This document shows positions 16,735 through 25,300 of a stretch of DNA of 47,629 nucleotides, in pieces. Origin of the DNA: Planctomycetota bacterium (GTDB lineage Bacteria; Planctomycetota; UBA1135; GCA-002686595); contig JASLMK010000022.1 of assembly GCA_030746555.1 (NCBI GenBank), positions 1 to 47,629 of the forward strand. The letters run 5' to 3'. The first letter of the stretch is position 1. The number at the start of each line of letters is the position of its first letter. Under the pieces are notes generated by a model. The model saw only the letters and a list, made by a program, of their open reading frames with translations. It had not been told where the DNA came from and ran no database searches. Made by a program: the position numbers and the translations under genes.

Positions 16735-17880
16735 TCAGAGCCCCATCAGCGCCGCGATGATCGTGCGCTGGATCTCCGAGGTGCCCGAGTAGAGGCGGCT
16801 GCCCATGGCGTCGCGCAGCTCGCGCTCGACCTCGTACTCGCACATGTACCCATAGCCCCCGTGGATCGCGACCGCGTCCTGGGCGCTCCGCACCCAGGCC
16901 TCGCTGATCTCGAGCTTGGCCAGGGCCGCCTCCAGGAAGATGCTGCGCCCCTGGTCGCGCAGCCAGGCCGTCTTGTAGAGCAGGGCGCGCGAGGTCTCCA
17001 GGCGCGCCTTCATGTCGACCAGCTTGCTGGCGACGAGCTGGAACTTGCCGATCGCCTGTCCGAACTGCTCGCGCCCCTTGGCGTAGGCCACGCAGGTCTC
17101 CAGCAGGCGCTCCATGGCCCCCACCCCGCCCGCCAGGATCGAGCTGCGCTCCCAGGTCATCGAGTGGGTGAACAGGGTCTGGCCGGCGCCCTCCTTGCCC
17201 AGGCGCGCCTCGGCGGAGACCTCGCAGTCGTCGAGGAACAGCTCCCCCATCGGCGAGGTCTTCAGCCCCATCTTCTCGACCTGGCGCGTGACCGTCAGCC
17301 CCGGGGCGTCGCGCTCCACGAGAAAAGCGCTCACGCCGCTCGGCCGGCGCTCTGGATCCACGTTGGCGAACACCAGGAGCAGGTCGGCGACGGGCGCGTT
17401 GGTGACGAAGACCTTGCTGCCGTTGAGCACGTAGCGATCGTCGCGGCGCACGGCGGTGGTCTGCAGGCTGTAGGCGTCGGAGCCCGAGGCCGGCTCCGAC
17501 ATGGCGTTGCCGCCGATCAGGGCTCCCGAGCACAGGCCGGGCAGCCAGCGCCGCTTCTGCTCCTCGCTCCCGAACGCCACGAGCGGGACCTGGAGCGTCC
17601 ACATGTGAGCGTTGATCGAGAACACCAGGCCGTTGTCCTTGCAGCCGTAGCCGAGGCGCTCGAGGACGCCGACGGTGGTGAGGGCGTCCGCCCCCGCGCC
17701 GCCGTGCTCCTCGGGCACGCAGAGGCCCTGGATCCCCAGCTCGGCGCACCGCCGCCAGCCTTCCAGGGAGAAGGTGCCCGCCTTCTCGCGCTCGGCGAGG
17801 CCCTCGTTGAGCTCGGCGGCCGCCATCTCGGCCGCCGCCGCGCGCAGCTCGGCCTGCTCGGGGGTCCAGGAGAAGTCCAT
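16735..17880 (-). CDS. Acyl-CoA dehydrogenase-fold flavoenzyme, predicted prolyl-carrier dehydrogenase (PltE/CloN3-like)
   Basis: A 381-residue FAD enzyme with the full family layout: GLCVPEEHGGAG, AMSEPASGSDA, NGSKVFVTNA, GREQFGQAIGKFQ, DAVAIHGGYGY and YSGTSEIQRTIIA. The usual C-terminal catalytic Glu of medium-chain enzymes is Ser365 here (YSGT rather than YEGT). A Glu is instead found at 244 in MTWERSSILAGG, the isovaleryl-CoA dehydrogenase position, which I also expect for prolyl-carrier oxidases. In pyrrole pathways this enzyme oxidises L-prolyl-carrier by four electrons to pyrrolyl-2-carboxyl-carrier. It precedes the carrier and adenylation genes on the same strand. A general CoA-ester role is possible, but the context argues for the carrier-bound substrate. 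Confidence 0.85.
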   Translation of the reverse strand: MDFSWTPEQAELRAAAAEMAAAELNEGLAEREKAGTFSLEGWRRCAELGIQGLCVPEEHGGAGADALTTVGVLERLGYGCKDNGLVFSINAHMWTLQVPLVAFGSEEQKRRWLPGLCSGALIGGNAMSEPASGSDAYSLQTTAVRRDDRYVLNGSKVFVTNAPVADLLLVFANVDPERRPSGVSAFLVERDAPGLTVTRQVEKMGLKTSPMGELFLDDCEVSAEARLGKEGAGQTLFTHSMTWERSSILAGGVGAMERLLETCVAYAKGREQFGQAIGKFQLVASKLVDMKARLETSRALLYKTAWLRDQGRSIFLEAALAKLEISEAWVRSAQDAVAIHGGYGYMCEYEVERELRDAMGSRLYSGTSEIQRTIIAALMGL

Positions 17881-17917
17881 CGGTCCACGCGGGACGAGGC
17901 CCGCTGCGGGGAGTGTA

Positions 17918-17930
17918 CCCCCGCCGGGGG
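17918..17930 (-). terminator. Short GC hairpin between kinase-like and dehydrogenase genes
   Basis: CCCCC (17918-17922) and GGGGG (17926-17930) form a tight hairpin in the 58-base gap after the phosphotransferase stop. No T-run follows, so termination is uncertain; it may be only a pause or attenuator ahead of the dehydrogenase gene. Confidence 0.2.
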
Positions 17931-17938
17931 CCCGGCGC

Positions 17939-18880
17939 TCAACGCGCCGCCTGGTCGAAGCGAGCCAGGCAGGCGGCGGAGGTGCGGGCGAAGACCTCCA
18001 CGGGGCACTCCTCCAGGTGCGCCGCGAGCCAGGCCAGGGCCGCGACGAGGTGGTGGCGCGCCGCGGCCGGATCGCACCCCAGGATCGCCGCGTGGGCCGC
18101 GATCTCCGCGCGCAGGACGCGGCGGCCGGTCCCCATGGAGCCCGCCAGGCGCAGCAGGTCGTAGAGCGGGTGCCCGCGCAGGCGCGAGCCGGGCCAGTCG
18201 ACCAGCACGAAGCGCTCGGCCCAGGGTCGGCCGGCGCGCGGGCCGTCGGGGCGCGAGTCGATCAGGACGTTGCCCAGCCACAGGTCGTTGTGCAGCAGGA
18301 CGTGGCGCGGAGCCCACGCGCCGGCCTCCAGCCCCGCGAGGGCCGCCTCGCCCGCGGCGCGCAGGGTGTCGGGAGCGGCCTGCATGGCGACCAGGGCCGC
18401 CAGGGGAGTGCGGAACTCGCGCGAGGGCTCCTCGCCCTCGGGCGCGCTCACGGTCCGCGCCGTGGCCCGGCGCAACCAGGCGAACAGGGCCGGCCGCAGG
18501 CGCCGCCGTTCGACCAGCGCCGCCAGGCGTGCGGACGAGAGGGTCTCCAACAACGGCAGGACGCACCAGCTCCGCCCGTCTCGCGCGCCTTCCGCCAGGG
18601 GCGCGACGATCACGCTCCCCAGCTCCTCGCCCAGGGCGTCGCGGGCGGCGCGCGCGCGCGCGCAGGCCCGGGCGACCATGTCCGGCGCGGCCGCCGCCGA
18701 GCACAGGGCGAAGGCGGCGGGCGCACCCGCCCGATCGCGCACGAGCAGCTTGAGGGTGCTGTCGGCGGCGTCGATCCCCGACCCCTGGTCCTCGAGCGCC
18801 CCCGGCGGCGCACCGAGGAGATCGGTCAGCTGGCCGCCGAGGTGCTCGCCCCAGCCCTCTTCCGTCGTTCGCTCGCTCAT
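17939..18880 (-). CDS. APH/choline-kinase-like phosphotransferase
   Basis: A 313-residue protein with the aminoglycoside phosphotransferase fold signature HNDLWLGNVLI (catalytic Brenner motif) followed by VLVDWPGSRLRGHPLYDLLRL, where the Asp binds metal. The N-terminal nucleotide-binding lobe is poorly conserved. The family phosphorylates small hydroxylated molecules (aminoglycosides, choline, homoserine, sugars). It lies upstream of the pyrrole-type genes on the same strand. It may modify a sugar or acyl acceptor used by this locus, or be unrelated; the substrate cannot be told. No resistance role should be assumed. Confidence 0.75.
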   Translation of the reverse strand: MSERTTEEGWGEHLGGQLTDLLGAPPGALEDQGSGIDAADSTLKLLVRDRAGAPAAFALCSAAAAPDMVARACARARAARDALGEELGSVIVAPLAEGARDGRSWCVLPLLETLSSARLAALVERRRLRPALFAWLRRATARTVSAPEGEEPSREFRTPLAALVAMQAAPDTLRAAGEAALAGLEAGAWAPRHVLLHNDLWLGNVLIDSRPDGPRAGRPWAERFVLVDWPGSRLRGHPLYDLLRLAGSMGTGRRVLRAEIAAHAAILGCDPAAARHHLVAALAWLAAHLEECPVEVFARTSAACLARFDQAAR

Positions 18881-18905
18881 CTGCGTCCGCTCGCGCGCCC
18901 TCGGC

Positions 18906-18911
18906 TAGGAT
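18906..18911 (+). promoter_or_regulatory. Candidate -10 element TAGGAT for the SGNH gene
   Basis: TAGGAT ends only eight bases before the ATG at 18920. If functional, transcription would begin at or next to the start codon, giving a leaderless or near-leaderless message. It belongs to the recurrent TANNNT set. Confidence 0.3.
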
Positions 18912-18919
18912 AGCCGACG

Positions 18920-19966
18920 ATGATCCGCAAGCTCGCCCTGACCTGCTGCGCCCTGGCCCTCTCCCTCGCCGCCGCCGAGCTCGCGGTGCGCCTCCTCCTG
19001 CCCCAGGCGAGCAGCTGGCTGGCGATCTACCGCACCCACCCCGAGCTTCCGATCTTCTCGGTCGACGCCGATCTGGAGCGTTTCGTGGACACCGGCGAGT
19101 CGGCCTGGACGGTCTACACCGACGGCACGGGGAGCCGCACCGCCGCTCCCGACCGGCGCCCGGCGCGCACGAGGGAGGACGCGCTGTGGGTGATCGGGGA
19201 CTCCTTCACCTTCGGCAACGGCGTGGACCACGAGCAGACCTTCGTCGGCCTCCTCGACGCCGCCGCCGGCCCGGCGGGCTCCTTCGTGAACTGCGGGACC
19301 CCGGGCTACGGACCGCGCCAGTACCTCCTGCGCCTGACCCACCGCCTGGCCCACGAGCCCCCGCCGCGGGCGGTGTTGGTGTGCTGCTACCTCGGCAACG
19401 ACTTCCAGGACACGCTGTGGGACAAACCCGTCGACCCAGGCGAGGGGAAGTCGACCGAGCCCCCCAGCCTCAAGGGCCTGCTCAAGCGCAGCTCCCACCT
19501 CTACCGCCTGACCTCCAAGGTCTGGCACCGGGTGCGCCCGACGCGCGAGGATCGGGTCTGGCGCGAGCTCTTCAGCGCGACGGCCTGGGAGGGACCCTTC
19601 CTCTCGCGCGCCGCCGAGCGCTTCGGGGAGGCGATGGGCGCCGTCGTCGGGGCCTGCCGCGCGAGCGCGGTCCCCCTGGTGATCGCTCTCGTGCCGCCCG
19701 AGTACACGGTGCGCGGCGCGACCGCGGGGGACTCCGACCGAGACCCCGCCCTGCCGGTCGAGCGGGCGACCGCCCTGCTCGCCGAGCTCGAGGTGGAGGT
19801 GGTCGACCTGACCCCGGCCCTGGGCGCGGTCGGCGCCGACGACGCCTACTGGCCCCTGGACGGGCACCTCTCCCCCGCCGGGCACCGGGCCGTGGCCGAC
19901 GCCCTGGCGCCGCTGTTGGTCGAGCTCGTCGCCGGTGGGACCGACGCTCAGTCGTCGCCGAGGTAG
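18920..19966 (+). CDS. Membrane-anchored SGNH/GDSL hydrolase-like protein
   Basis: A 348-residue protein with an uncleaved signal anchor (residues 5-27). Block I is WVIGDSFTFGNGVDHEQTF, block III is YLGNDFQD (GxND) and block V is DGHLSPAGH (DxxH), so the whole catalytic set is present. Many polysaccharide loci encode such proteins as acyl-esterases or acyltransferases on the outer face of the inner membrane (AlgJ/AlgX/DltD types). It may add or remove acyl groups on the polymer, complementing the SGNH domain fused to the MBOAT protein. It is divergent from the kinase-like gene and overlaps the sulfatase-like gene by 19 bases at the 3' end. Confidence 0.82.
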   Translation: MIRKLALTCCALALSLAAAELAVRLLLPQASSWLAIYRTHPELPIFSVDADLERFVDTGESAWTVYTDGTGSRTAAPDRRPARTREDALWVIGDSFTFGNGVDHEQTFVGLLDAAAGPAGSFVNCGTPGYGPRQYLLRLTHRLAHEPPPRAVLVCCYLGNDFQDTLWDKPVDPGEGKSTEPPSLKGLLKRSSHLYRLTSKVWHRVRPTREDRVWRELFSATAWEGPFLSRAAERFGEAMGAVVGACRASAVPLVIALVPPEYTVRGATAGDSDRDPALPVERATALLAELEVEVVDLTPALGAVGADDAYWPLDGHLSPAGHRAVADALAPLLVELVAGGTDAQSSPR

Positions 19967-21942
19967 CCCATGTCGCGCAGGGCCTGGAGGTCCGCGTCCG
20001 ACCCGACGACCGCCGGGGCCTGCGGCGACCGCTCCGCCGCATCCCACTCCCCCAGGAGGTCCTCGAGACGCCGCAGGTCCTCGGGGCGCTCGGCGGCGAG
20101 GTCGCGCAGCTCGCCGGGGTCGGCGTCGAGGTCGTAGAGCTCGCTCGCGCCCCCGTGGACGACCAGTTTGAGGGATCCCTCCACCAGGGCCCGCGCCGGC
20201 AGGCGGGCCAGCTCCCCGTGGCGCCGCGCCTTGGCCGGGTCGCCGTAGAACTCGACCAGGGTCGGCTCGGCCGGCGAGGCTGCCGGCTCCCGCAGGTCGC
20301 GCCCTCCTCCCGTCCACTCGGCCCCCGCGACCCCGGCCAGGGTCGCCGCGACGTCCACCAGGGAGGCGGGGTCGGAGGGCGCGGGGAGGAGGACGCCCGC
20401 GGGAGGCACGACGACCAGGGGGATGTGGGTCACCTCGCCGTAGACCGTCGTGCCGTGCTCGGTCACCCCGTGCTCGCCGAAGGCCTCGCCGTGGTCGGAG
20501 GTGATGACGATCCACGCGTCGGCCAGTCGCCCGCGCGCCTCGAGCTCGTCGAAGAGCAGCCCAAGGTCGCGGTCGAGGCCCGCGATGCACTCGTCGTAGC
20601 GCGCCTCGAGGCGGCGCTTCTCGGCCTCGCTCTGGGCGATGGCCAGGTGCTCGGGCCGCTCGAAGGGGCTCCACGGGGCGAAGCGGCCCCGCAGATCCCG
20701 TGGCGGGAGGTACGGGGCGTGGGCATCGACGAAGTTGGCGAAGAGGAACGCCGGCCCGGGTCCCGCACCGTCGAGGGCCGCCAGGAGGCCGGCGCTCACG
20801 TCGCCGGCGGAGGCGGTGGGGCGCGCGCCCTCCGCCGCCACCGAGGGGAGCAGGAGCTCCCGCAGGCGCTCGCCGATCGGGGGAGGCTTGCCGAACATCC
20901 CGCTCTGGCGGTAGTGATCGAAGCCGCGCTCCATCCCGGCGATGCGCGAGAGCCAGGTGTTCCCGTAGACCGACAGGGTGCGGTAGCCCGCCGCCCGCAG
21001 GACCTCGGCCAGGGTGCGCTCGGCCTCCAGGGCGTAGCGCGCCCCGTCCCCGCGGCCGAGGCGCGCGCCGTGCCGGGACGGGGCCAGCCCGGTGAGCAGG
21101 CTGGCGTGGGAGGGCACGGTCCAGGTCCCGTTGGAGAGGGCCGTCGGGTAGACCTGCGCTCCCGGGCGGCTCGCCACGAGCTCCGCCAGCTCCGGCGTCG
21201 TCTCGCGTTCGTAGCCGTAGACCGAGAGGTGGTCGGCGCGCACGGTGTCGAGGACCAGGAGCACGAGGTCACCGCCGGCGGCCGGACCCGTCCCCGCGGC
21301 GGCGGGCGCGCTGCCCGTGGGCCTTCCGCGTCGCCCGTCCACGAGCGGTCGGGCGGCGAGGGCGACCAAGGCGCAGGCGGTGGCGACGAACACCGCGCTG
21401 GGAGCCCAGCGCCGCTCCAGGCGGGCGGCGAGCCAGCGGCCGCCGCCCCAGAGCACGAGGAAGGCCGCCGCCATCAGGAACGGCTCGAAGCGCTCACCCC
21501 GGCCCAGTCGAAAGGCCAGTCGCGGCCCCGCGCCCAGCGCCAGGACGAACGCGCCGCCGGCGAGCATCCCGTTCCACCACGGCCCTTCTCCCCGGCCGCG
21601 ACCGGCGCGCGCGCCCAAGGCGGCGCAGGCCGTCATCGCCAGGGCGCCCTCCAGTCCCGACTCCAGCGCGGCGGCGGCCACCGCCCAGACCGCCAGGGCG
21701 ACCGCGACCGACAGGCGCCCCAGGACTGCCAGACCCCCGACGCAGGCGCTCCCCCCGACCGCGAGCCCCGCGCACACGAGGAGGTAGGCCCCGTCGTACG
21801 CCACGCCCGAGGCGGCGAGGGAGACCCCGTGCAGCACCGCACAGCTCCCCGCCGCGGCGACCACCGCAGCCAGGGGTGCCGCACGGCGAGTGCCGACGGA
21901 GGCCGCGCCGTGGCGGCTCGCATCGCGGGGGGGGGCGGTCAT
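19948..21942 (-). CDS. Membrane-bound sulfatase-superfamily protein with Thr in place of formylglycine Cys
   Basis: A 664-residue protein with several N-terminal transmembrane helices (about residues 25-200) and a C-terminal alkaline phosphatase/sulfatase domain. Metal-binding motifs are LLVLDTVRADHLSVYGY (Asp232, Asp237) and TSDHGEAFGEHG. The nucleophile motif, normally C/S-x-P-S-R, reads TVPSH at 275-279 within WTVPSHASLLTG. With no Cys or Ser to convert to formylglycine, it should not be a classical sulfatase. Threonine nucleophiles occur in lipoteichoic acid synthase and phosphoethanolamine transferases, so a phospho-group transferase or hydrolase acting outside the membrane is more likely. 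It could decorate the polymer with a phospho-substituent (inference). Confidence 0.8.
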   Translation of the reverse strand: MTAPPRDASRHGAASVGTRRAAPLAAVVAAAGSCAVLHGVSLAASGVAYDGAYLLVCAGLAVGGSACVGGLAVLGRLSVAVALAVWAVAAAALESGLEGALAMTACAALGARAGRGRGEGPWWNGMLAGGAFVLALGAGPRLAFRLGRGERFEPFLMAAAFLVLWGGGRWLAARLERRWAPSAVFVATACALVALAARPLVDGRRGRPTGSAPAAAGTGPAAGGDLVLLVLDTVRADHLSVYGYERETTPELAELVASRPGAQVYPTALSNGTWTVPSHASLLTGLAPSRHGARLGRGDGARYALEAERTLAEVLRAAGYRTLSVYGNTWLSRIAGMERGFDHYRQSGMFGKPPPIGERLRELLLPSVAAEGARPTASAGDVSAGLLAALDGAGPGPAFLFANFVDAHAPYLPPRDLRGRFAPWSPFERPEHLAIAQSEAEKRRLEARYDECIAGLDRDLGLLFDELEARGRLADAWIVITSDHGEAFGEHGVTEHGTTVYGEVTHIPLVVVPPAGVLLPAPSDPASLVDVAATLAGVAGAEWTGGGRDLREPAASPAEPTLVEFYGDPAKARRHGELARLPARALVEGSLKLVVHGGASELYDLDADPGELRDLAAERPEDLRRLEDLLGEWDAAERSPQAPAVVGSDADLQALRDMGYLGDD

Positions 21943-21980
21943 CGTCGCAACACCGGCGCGGTCGGGATCCGGCGCCCCCC

Positions 21981-21986
21981 ATCCTA
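21981..21986 (-). promoter_or_regulatory. Candidate -10 element TAGGAT for the sulfatase-like gene
   Basis: TAGGAT on the minus strand lies 38 bases upstream of the ATG at 21942, at a reasonable promoter distance. It is one of the recurrent TANNNT hexamers; no -35 consensus is seen. Confidence 0.3.
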
Positions 21987-22032
21987 GCCCGCCCCCCCGC
22001 CGGACTCGCCGGCGCGCCCCGCAAACGAACCT

Positions 22033-22050
22033 CCCCGCGACCTCGCGGGG
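22033..22050. other. Perfect hairpin in the divergent sulfatase-NRPS gap
   Basis: CCCCGCG (22033-22039) pairs with CGCGGGG (22044-22050) around ACCT. It lies mid-way in the 440-base divergent region (21943-22382). On neither strand does a T-run follow, so it may be an operator or leader hairpin. The remainder of this gap carries a CATAAT hexamer and a possible leader frame, listed separately. Confidence 0.3.
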
Positions 22051-22204
22051 GTGGTTCCGACCACGAGCTGCTGGACGCCTTCAGGCGGCGCTACGCAACT
22101 CCGCGACCCGAAGGTGACCCGCCCCCGAAACCGGTACCAGAGTGGATGTGAGTCCTGGCGCACCGTCCAGGGCGAAATCCAGCCCCGGTTCACCCCGCCT
22201 GGGG

Positions 22205-22210
22205 CATAAT
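22205..22210 (+). promoter_or_regulatory. Candidate -10 element CATAAT for the NRPS-PKS operon
   Basis: CATAAT (five of six to TATAAT) stands in an otherwise GC-rich stretch 172 bases before the NRPS start. No good -35 lies 16-18 bases upstream. If used, the transcript has a leader of about 165 bases with an inverted repeat, GAGGCG (22303-22308) and CGCCTC (22315-22320). Confidence 0.3.
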
Positions 22211-22274
22211 GACCGGGGTCGTCAAGGGTGCCCGATGAGCCTTGGAGATCGACGGACCGATTGAAGTGGAGAGA

Positions 22275-22343
22275 ATGAGACTTCCCAAAACCCAGAGGAA
22301 CCGAGGCGATGCGACGCCTCCGTGCCCCATCCCGTCCGCCTGA
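22275..22343 (+). CDS. Possible 22-residue leader ORF upstream of the NRPS gene
   Basis: An ATG at 22275, closely preceded by GGAGAG, opens a 22-codon frame (MRLPKTQRNRGDATPPCPIP then SA) ending at 22343, 39 bases before the NRPS start. The frame covers the leader hairpin at 22303-22320. It could be a regulatory upstream ORF or chance. The Shine-Dalgarno spacing is tighter than ideal. Confidence 0.2.
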   Translation: MRLPKTQRNRGDATPPCPIPSA

Positions 22344-22382
22344 AGCCGCGGAGGCCCTCACGAGAGAAGGTGGAGACGAGAG

Positions 22383-25300
22383 ATGGAACAGGCTAGAGGA
22401 CTGACTTGTTACGTGATCGGAGCGGACTCGCTCCTGATCGAGTGCGGAGAGATCCTGCTGCGGGAGGGGTTCGAGGTGCGGGGGGTCATCACCGCCACCG
22501 AGCGCATCGCCGCCTGGGCGGAGGAGCGCGGCCTGGCGGTCCTCGACCCCGAGGACGACCTGGCGGCACGGCTGGGCGCTCAGCCCTTCGACTACCTGTT
22601 CAGCATCAGCAACCTCGCCCTGATCGAAGAGGACGTCTTGCGCCTCCCGCGCCGGGGCGCGATCAACTTCCACGACGGCCCCCTGCCGCGCTACGCGGGG
22701 CTGCACGCGCCCGCCTGGGCCTTGATGAACGGCGAGGCCGAATACGGCGTCACCTGGCACCGCATGGAGAGCGGCATCGACACGGGAGCGATCCTCGAAC
22801 AGTCCCTGTTCGCGATCGCCGACGACGACACCTCCCTCACCCTGAACACGCGCTGCTTCGACGCGGCCATCGACTCCTTCGAGCGCCTCGTCGGGGACCT
22901 GCGCGAAGGCACGACGACCGAGCGAGAGCAGGACGCCTCCCACCGAACCTACTTCGCCAAGTACCGCCGCCCCCACGCAGCCTGCGTCCTCGACTGGACG
23001 CGCCCCGCCACCGAGCTCGAGGCCCTCGTGCGCGCCCTGGACTTCGGGCAGTACCGCAACCCCCTCGGCCTCCCCAAGCTGGTGCACGGCGACAAGGTCC
23101 TCGCCGTCGGCAAGGCCCTGGCCCGGGAGGGCGACGCCAGCCGGGCTCCGGGAACGGTCCTGGCCGCGGGCGGCTTCGACCTGTTGGTCCAGACCGGAGA
23201 CGGCGGCCTCTCGCTCACCCATCTGTCCACCCTGGGCGGGCGCAAGCTCGCGATGACCGAGGCCCTGCGGCTCCTCGACGTCGAGCGGGGCTCGCGGTTG
23301 GAGTCGATAGACGAAGACGCGGCCGAGGAGGTGACGCGCCTCGCCGACGGGCTGGCGCGCGGCGAGGAGCGCTGGAGCGAGCACCTCGCGCACCTCGAAC
23401 CCCTCGAGCTGCCCCAGGCCGAGCGCGCGCCGAGGGTCGGGACCAACGGGCACGCCCCTCCGGAGCCGGACCCGGTCGAGATCCCCGCCGGGGTAGGCGC
23501 GGCCTGCCCGAAGCTGGCCCCCGCCGACGCCGCGGCGGCGGCGATCGCCGCCTTCCTGGGCCGCATCGGCGGCCGCACGTGCTTCGACCTGGCCTTCTCC
23601 GACGAGGACGCGCCCGAGAACTCCCCCCCGGCCGCGAACTTCGCGTCCCCGGTCGCGGCCTGGCGCGTGGAGTTCGATCCCCGCGCCCCAGCCGCAGAAG
23701 CCGTGGGTTGTCTGGCCCGATCCCTGGCCTCCCTGCGCGAGGGCGGCACCTGGCTCCTCGACCTGCCCGCCCGCACCCCGGCCCTGGCCGAGTCCGGCGA
23801 TCACGTCGACGGCCTGCCCCTGGACCTGACCGTCCGGGTGGGCTCCGACGCCGGCCCCACGGGGGGCGTGCTCACCCTGCTCGTCTCCCGCGCCGGAGAC
23901 GCCTGTCGCCTGGTGGCCGATCCCGCGCGCCTGGACGCCGCGGCCCTCGCCGACCTCGCCTCCCAACTCTCGGTGTACCTCGCCAGCCTGGCGGCCCACC
24001 CCGACCGCCCCCTGGCGGCGCTCGACCTGCTCGAGGCCGCCGAGCGCGAGCGCATCCTCGTCGAGTGGAACGACACGGCCACCGACTACGAGCGCGAGGC
24101 CCGGGTGCACGAGCTGTTCGAGGCCCAGGTCGCACGCACACCCGACGCCTGCGCCCTCGTCTTCGCCGACGAGCGCCTGACCTACCGCGAGCTCGACGAG
24201 CGCGCCGGCCGGCTCGCCGCCCACCTCACGACCCTCGGCGCCGGACCCGACCGACTGGTCGGCCTGCATCTCGAGCGCTCGGTAGACCTCGTCGTCGCCC
24301 TGCTCGGCGTGCTCAAGAGCGGCGCAGCCTACCTGCCCCTCGACCCCGCATACCCCGCCGACCGCCTGGCGTTCATGCTGCGCGACTCCCGGGCGCCCCT
24401 GGTCCTCACGACAAGAGCCCTGGCCGAAGGGCTCCCCGCGGGCGAGGCGCGCATCGTGCACCTCGACGGCCAGGCGCAGGAGATCGCCGCCGCGGCGCCC
24501 GCGCCGGACGGTCCTCCCGGGGACCCGTCGCACCTGGCGTACGTGATCTACACCTCCGGCTCGACCGGCGAGCCCAAGGGCGTCATGGTCGAGCACCGCA
24601 ACGTCGCCAGCTTCTTCGCCGGGATGGACGAGCGCGTCCCCCACGACCCGCCGGGCACGTGGCTGGCGGTGACGAGCCTCTCCTTCGACATCTCGGTGCT
24701 TGAGCTCCTGTGGACCCTCGCCCGCGGCTTCGAGGTCGTGCTCCACGCCGACGGCGAGAGCGCCGGCGCCCCGTCCCCGGCCCCGCCCCGGAGCATCGAC
24801 TTCGCCATGTTCCTGTGGGGCAACGACGCCGGACAGGGGCGCAAGAAGTACGAGCTGCTGCTCGAGTCGGCGCGCTTCGCCGACGCCCACGGCTTCTCGT
24901 CGGTCTGGACGCCCGAGCGCCACTTCCACGCCTTCGGCGGCCCCTACCCCAACCCCTCGGTCCTCGGCGCCGCCGTCGCAGCGGTCACCGAGCGCGTTGC
25001 CATCCGCTCGGGGAGCTGCGTCGCGCCCCTGCACCACCCCCTGAGGATCGCCGAGGAGTGGGCCGTGGTCGACAACCTCTCCGAGGGCCGGGTCGGCCTG
25101 GGGATCGCGTCGGGCTGGCAGCCCCACGACTTCGTCCTACGCCCGGAGAACTATGCGGAGCACCGCGAGTGCATGTTCCGCGACATCGAGATCGTCCGCA
25201 GCCTGTGGCGCGGGGAGGCCCTCGAGTTTCCCGGCCCAGACGGCGAGCCGATCGAGCGCGTCACCTACCCGCGCCCCATCCAGCCCGAGCTGCCGATCTG

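Noticed and set aside
16276-17880. Hydroxymalonyl-carrier pathway (FkbH/FkbJ/FkbN type)
   Set aside because: An FkbH-like glyceryl-loading protein is missing and an amino-acid adenylation enzyme is present instead.
17939-18880. An aminoglycoside resistance gene
   Set aside because: Only the general APH-fold motifs are present; the context is polysaccharide and acyl chemistry, and the N-terminal lobe does not match a resistance enzyme.
19948-21942. A classical formylglycine sulfatase
   Set aside because: The modified residue position is Thr275 and the motif Arg is His279, so maturation to formylglycine is not possible.
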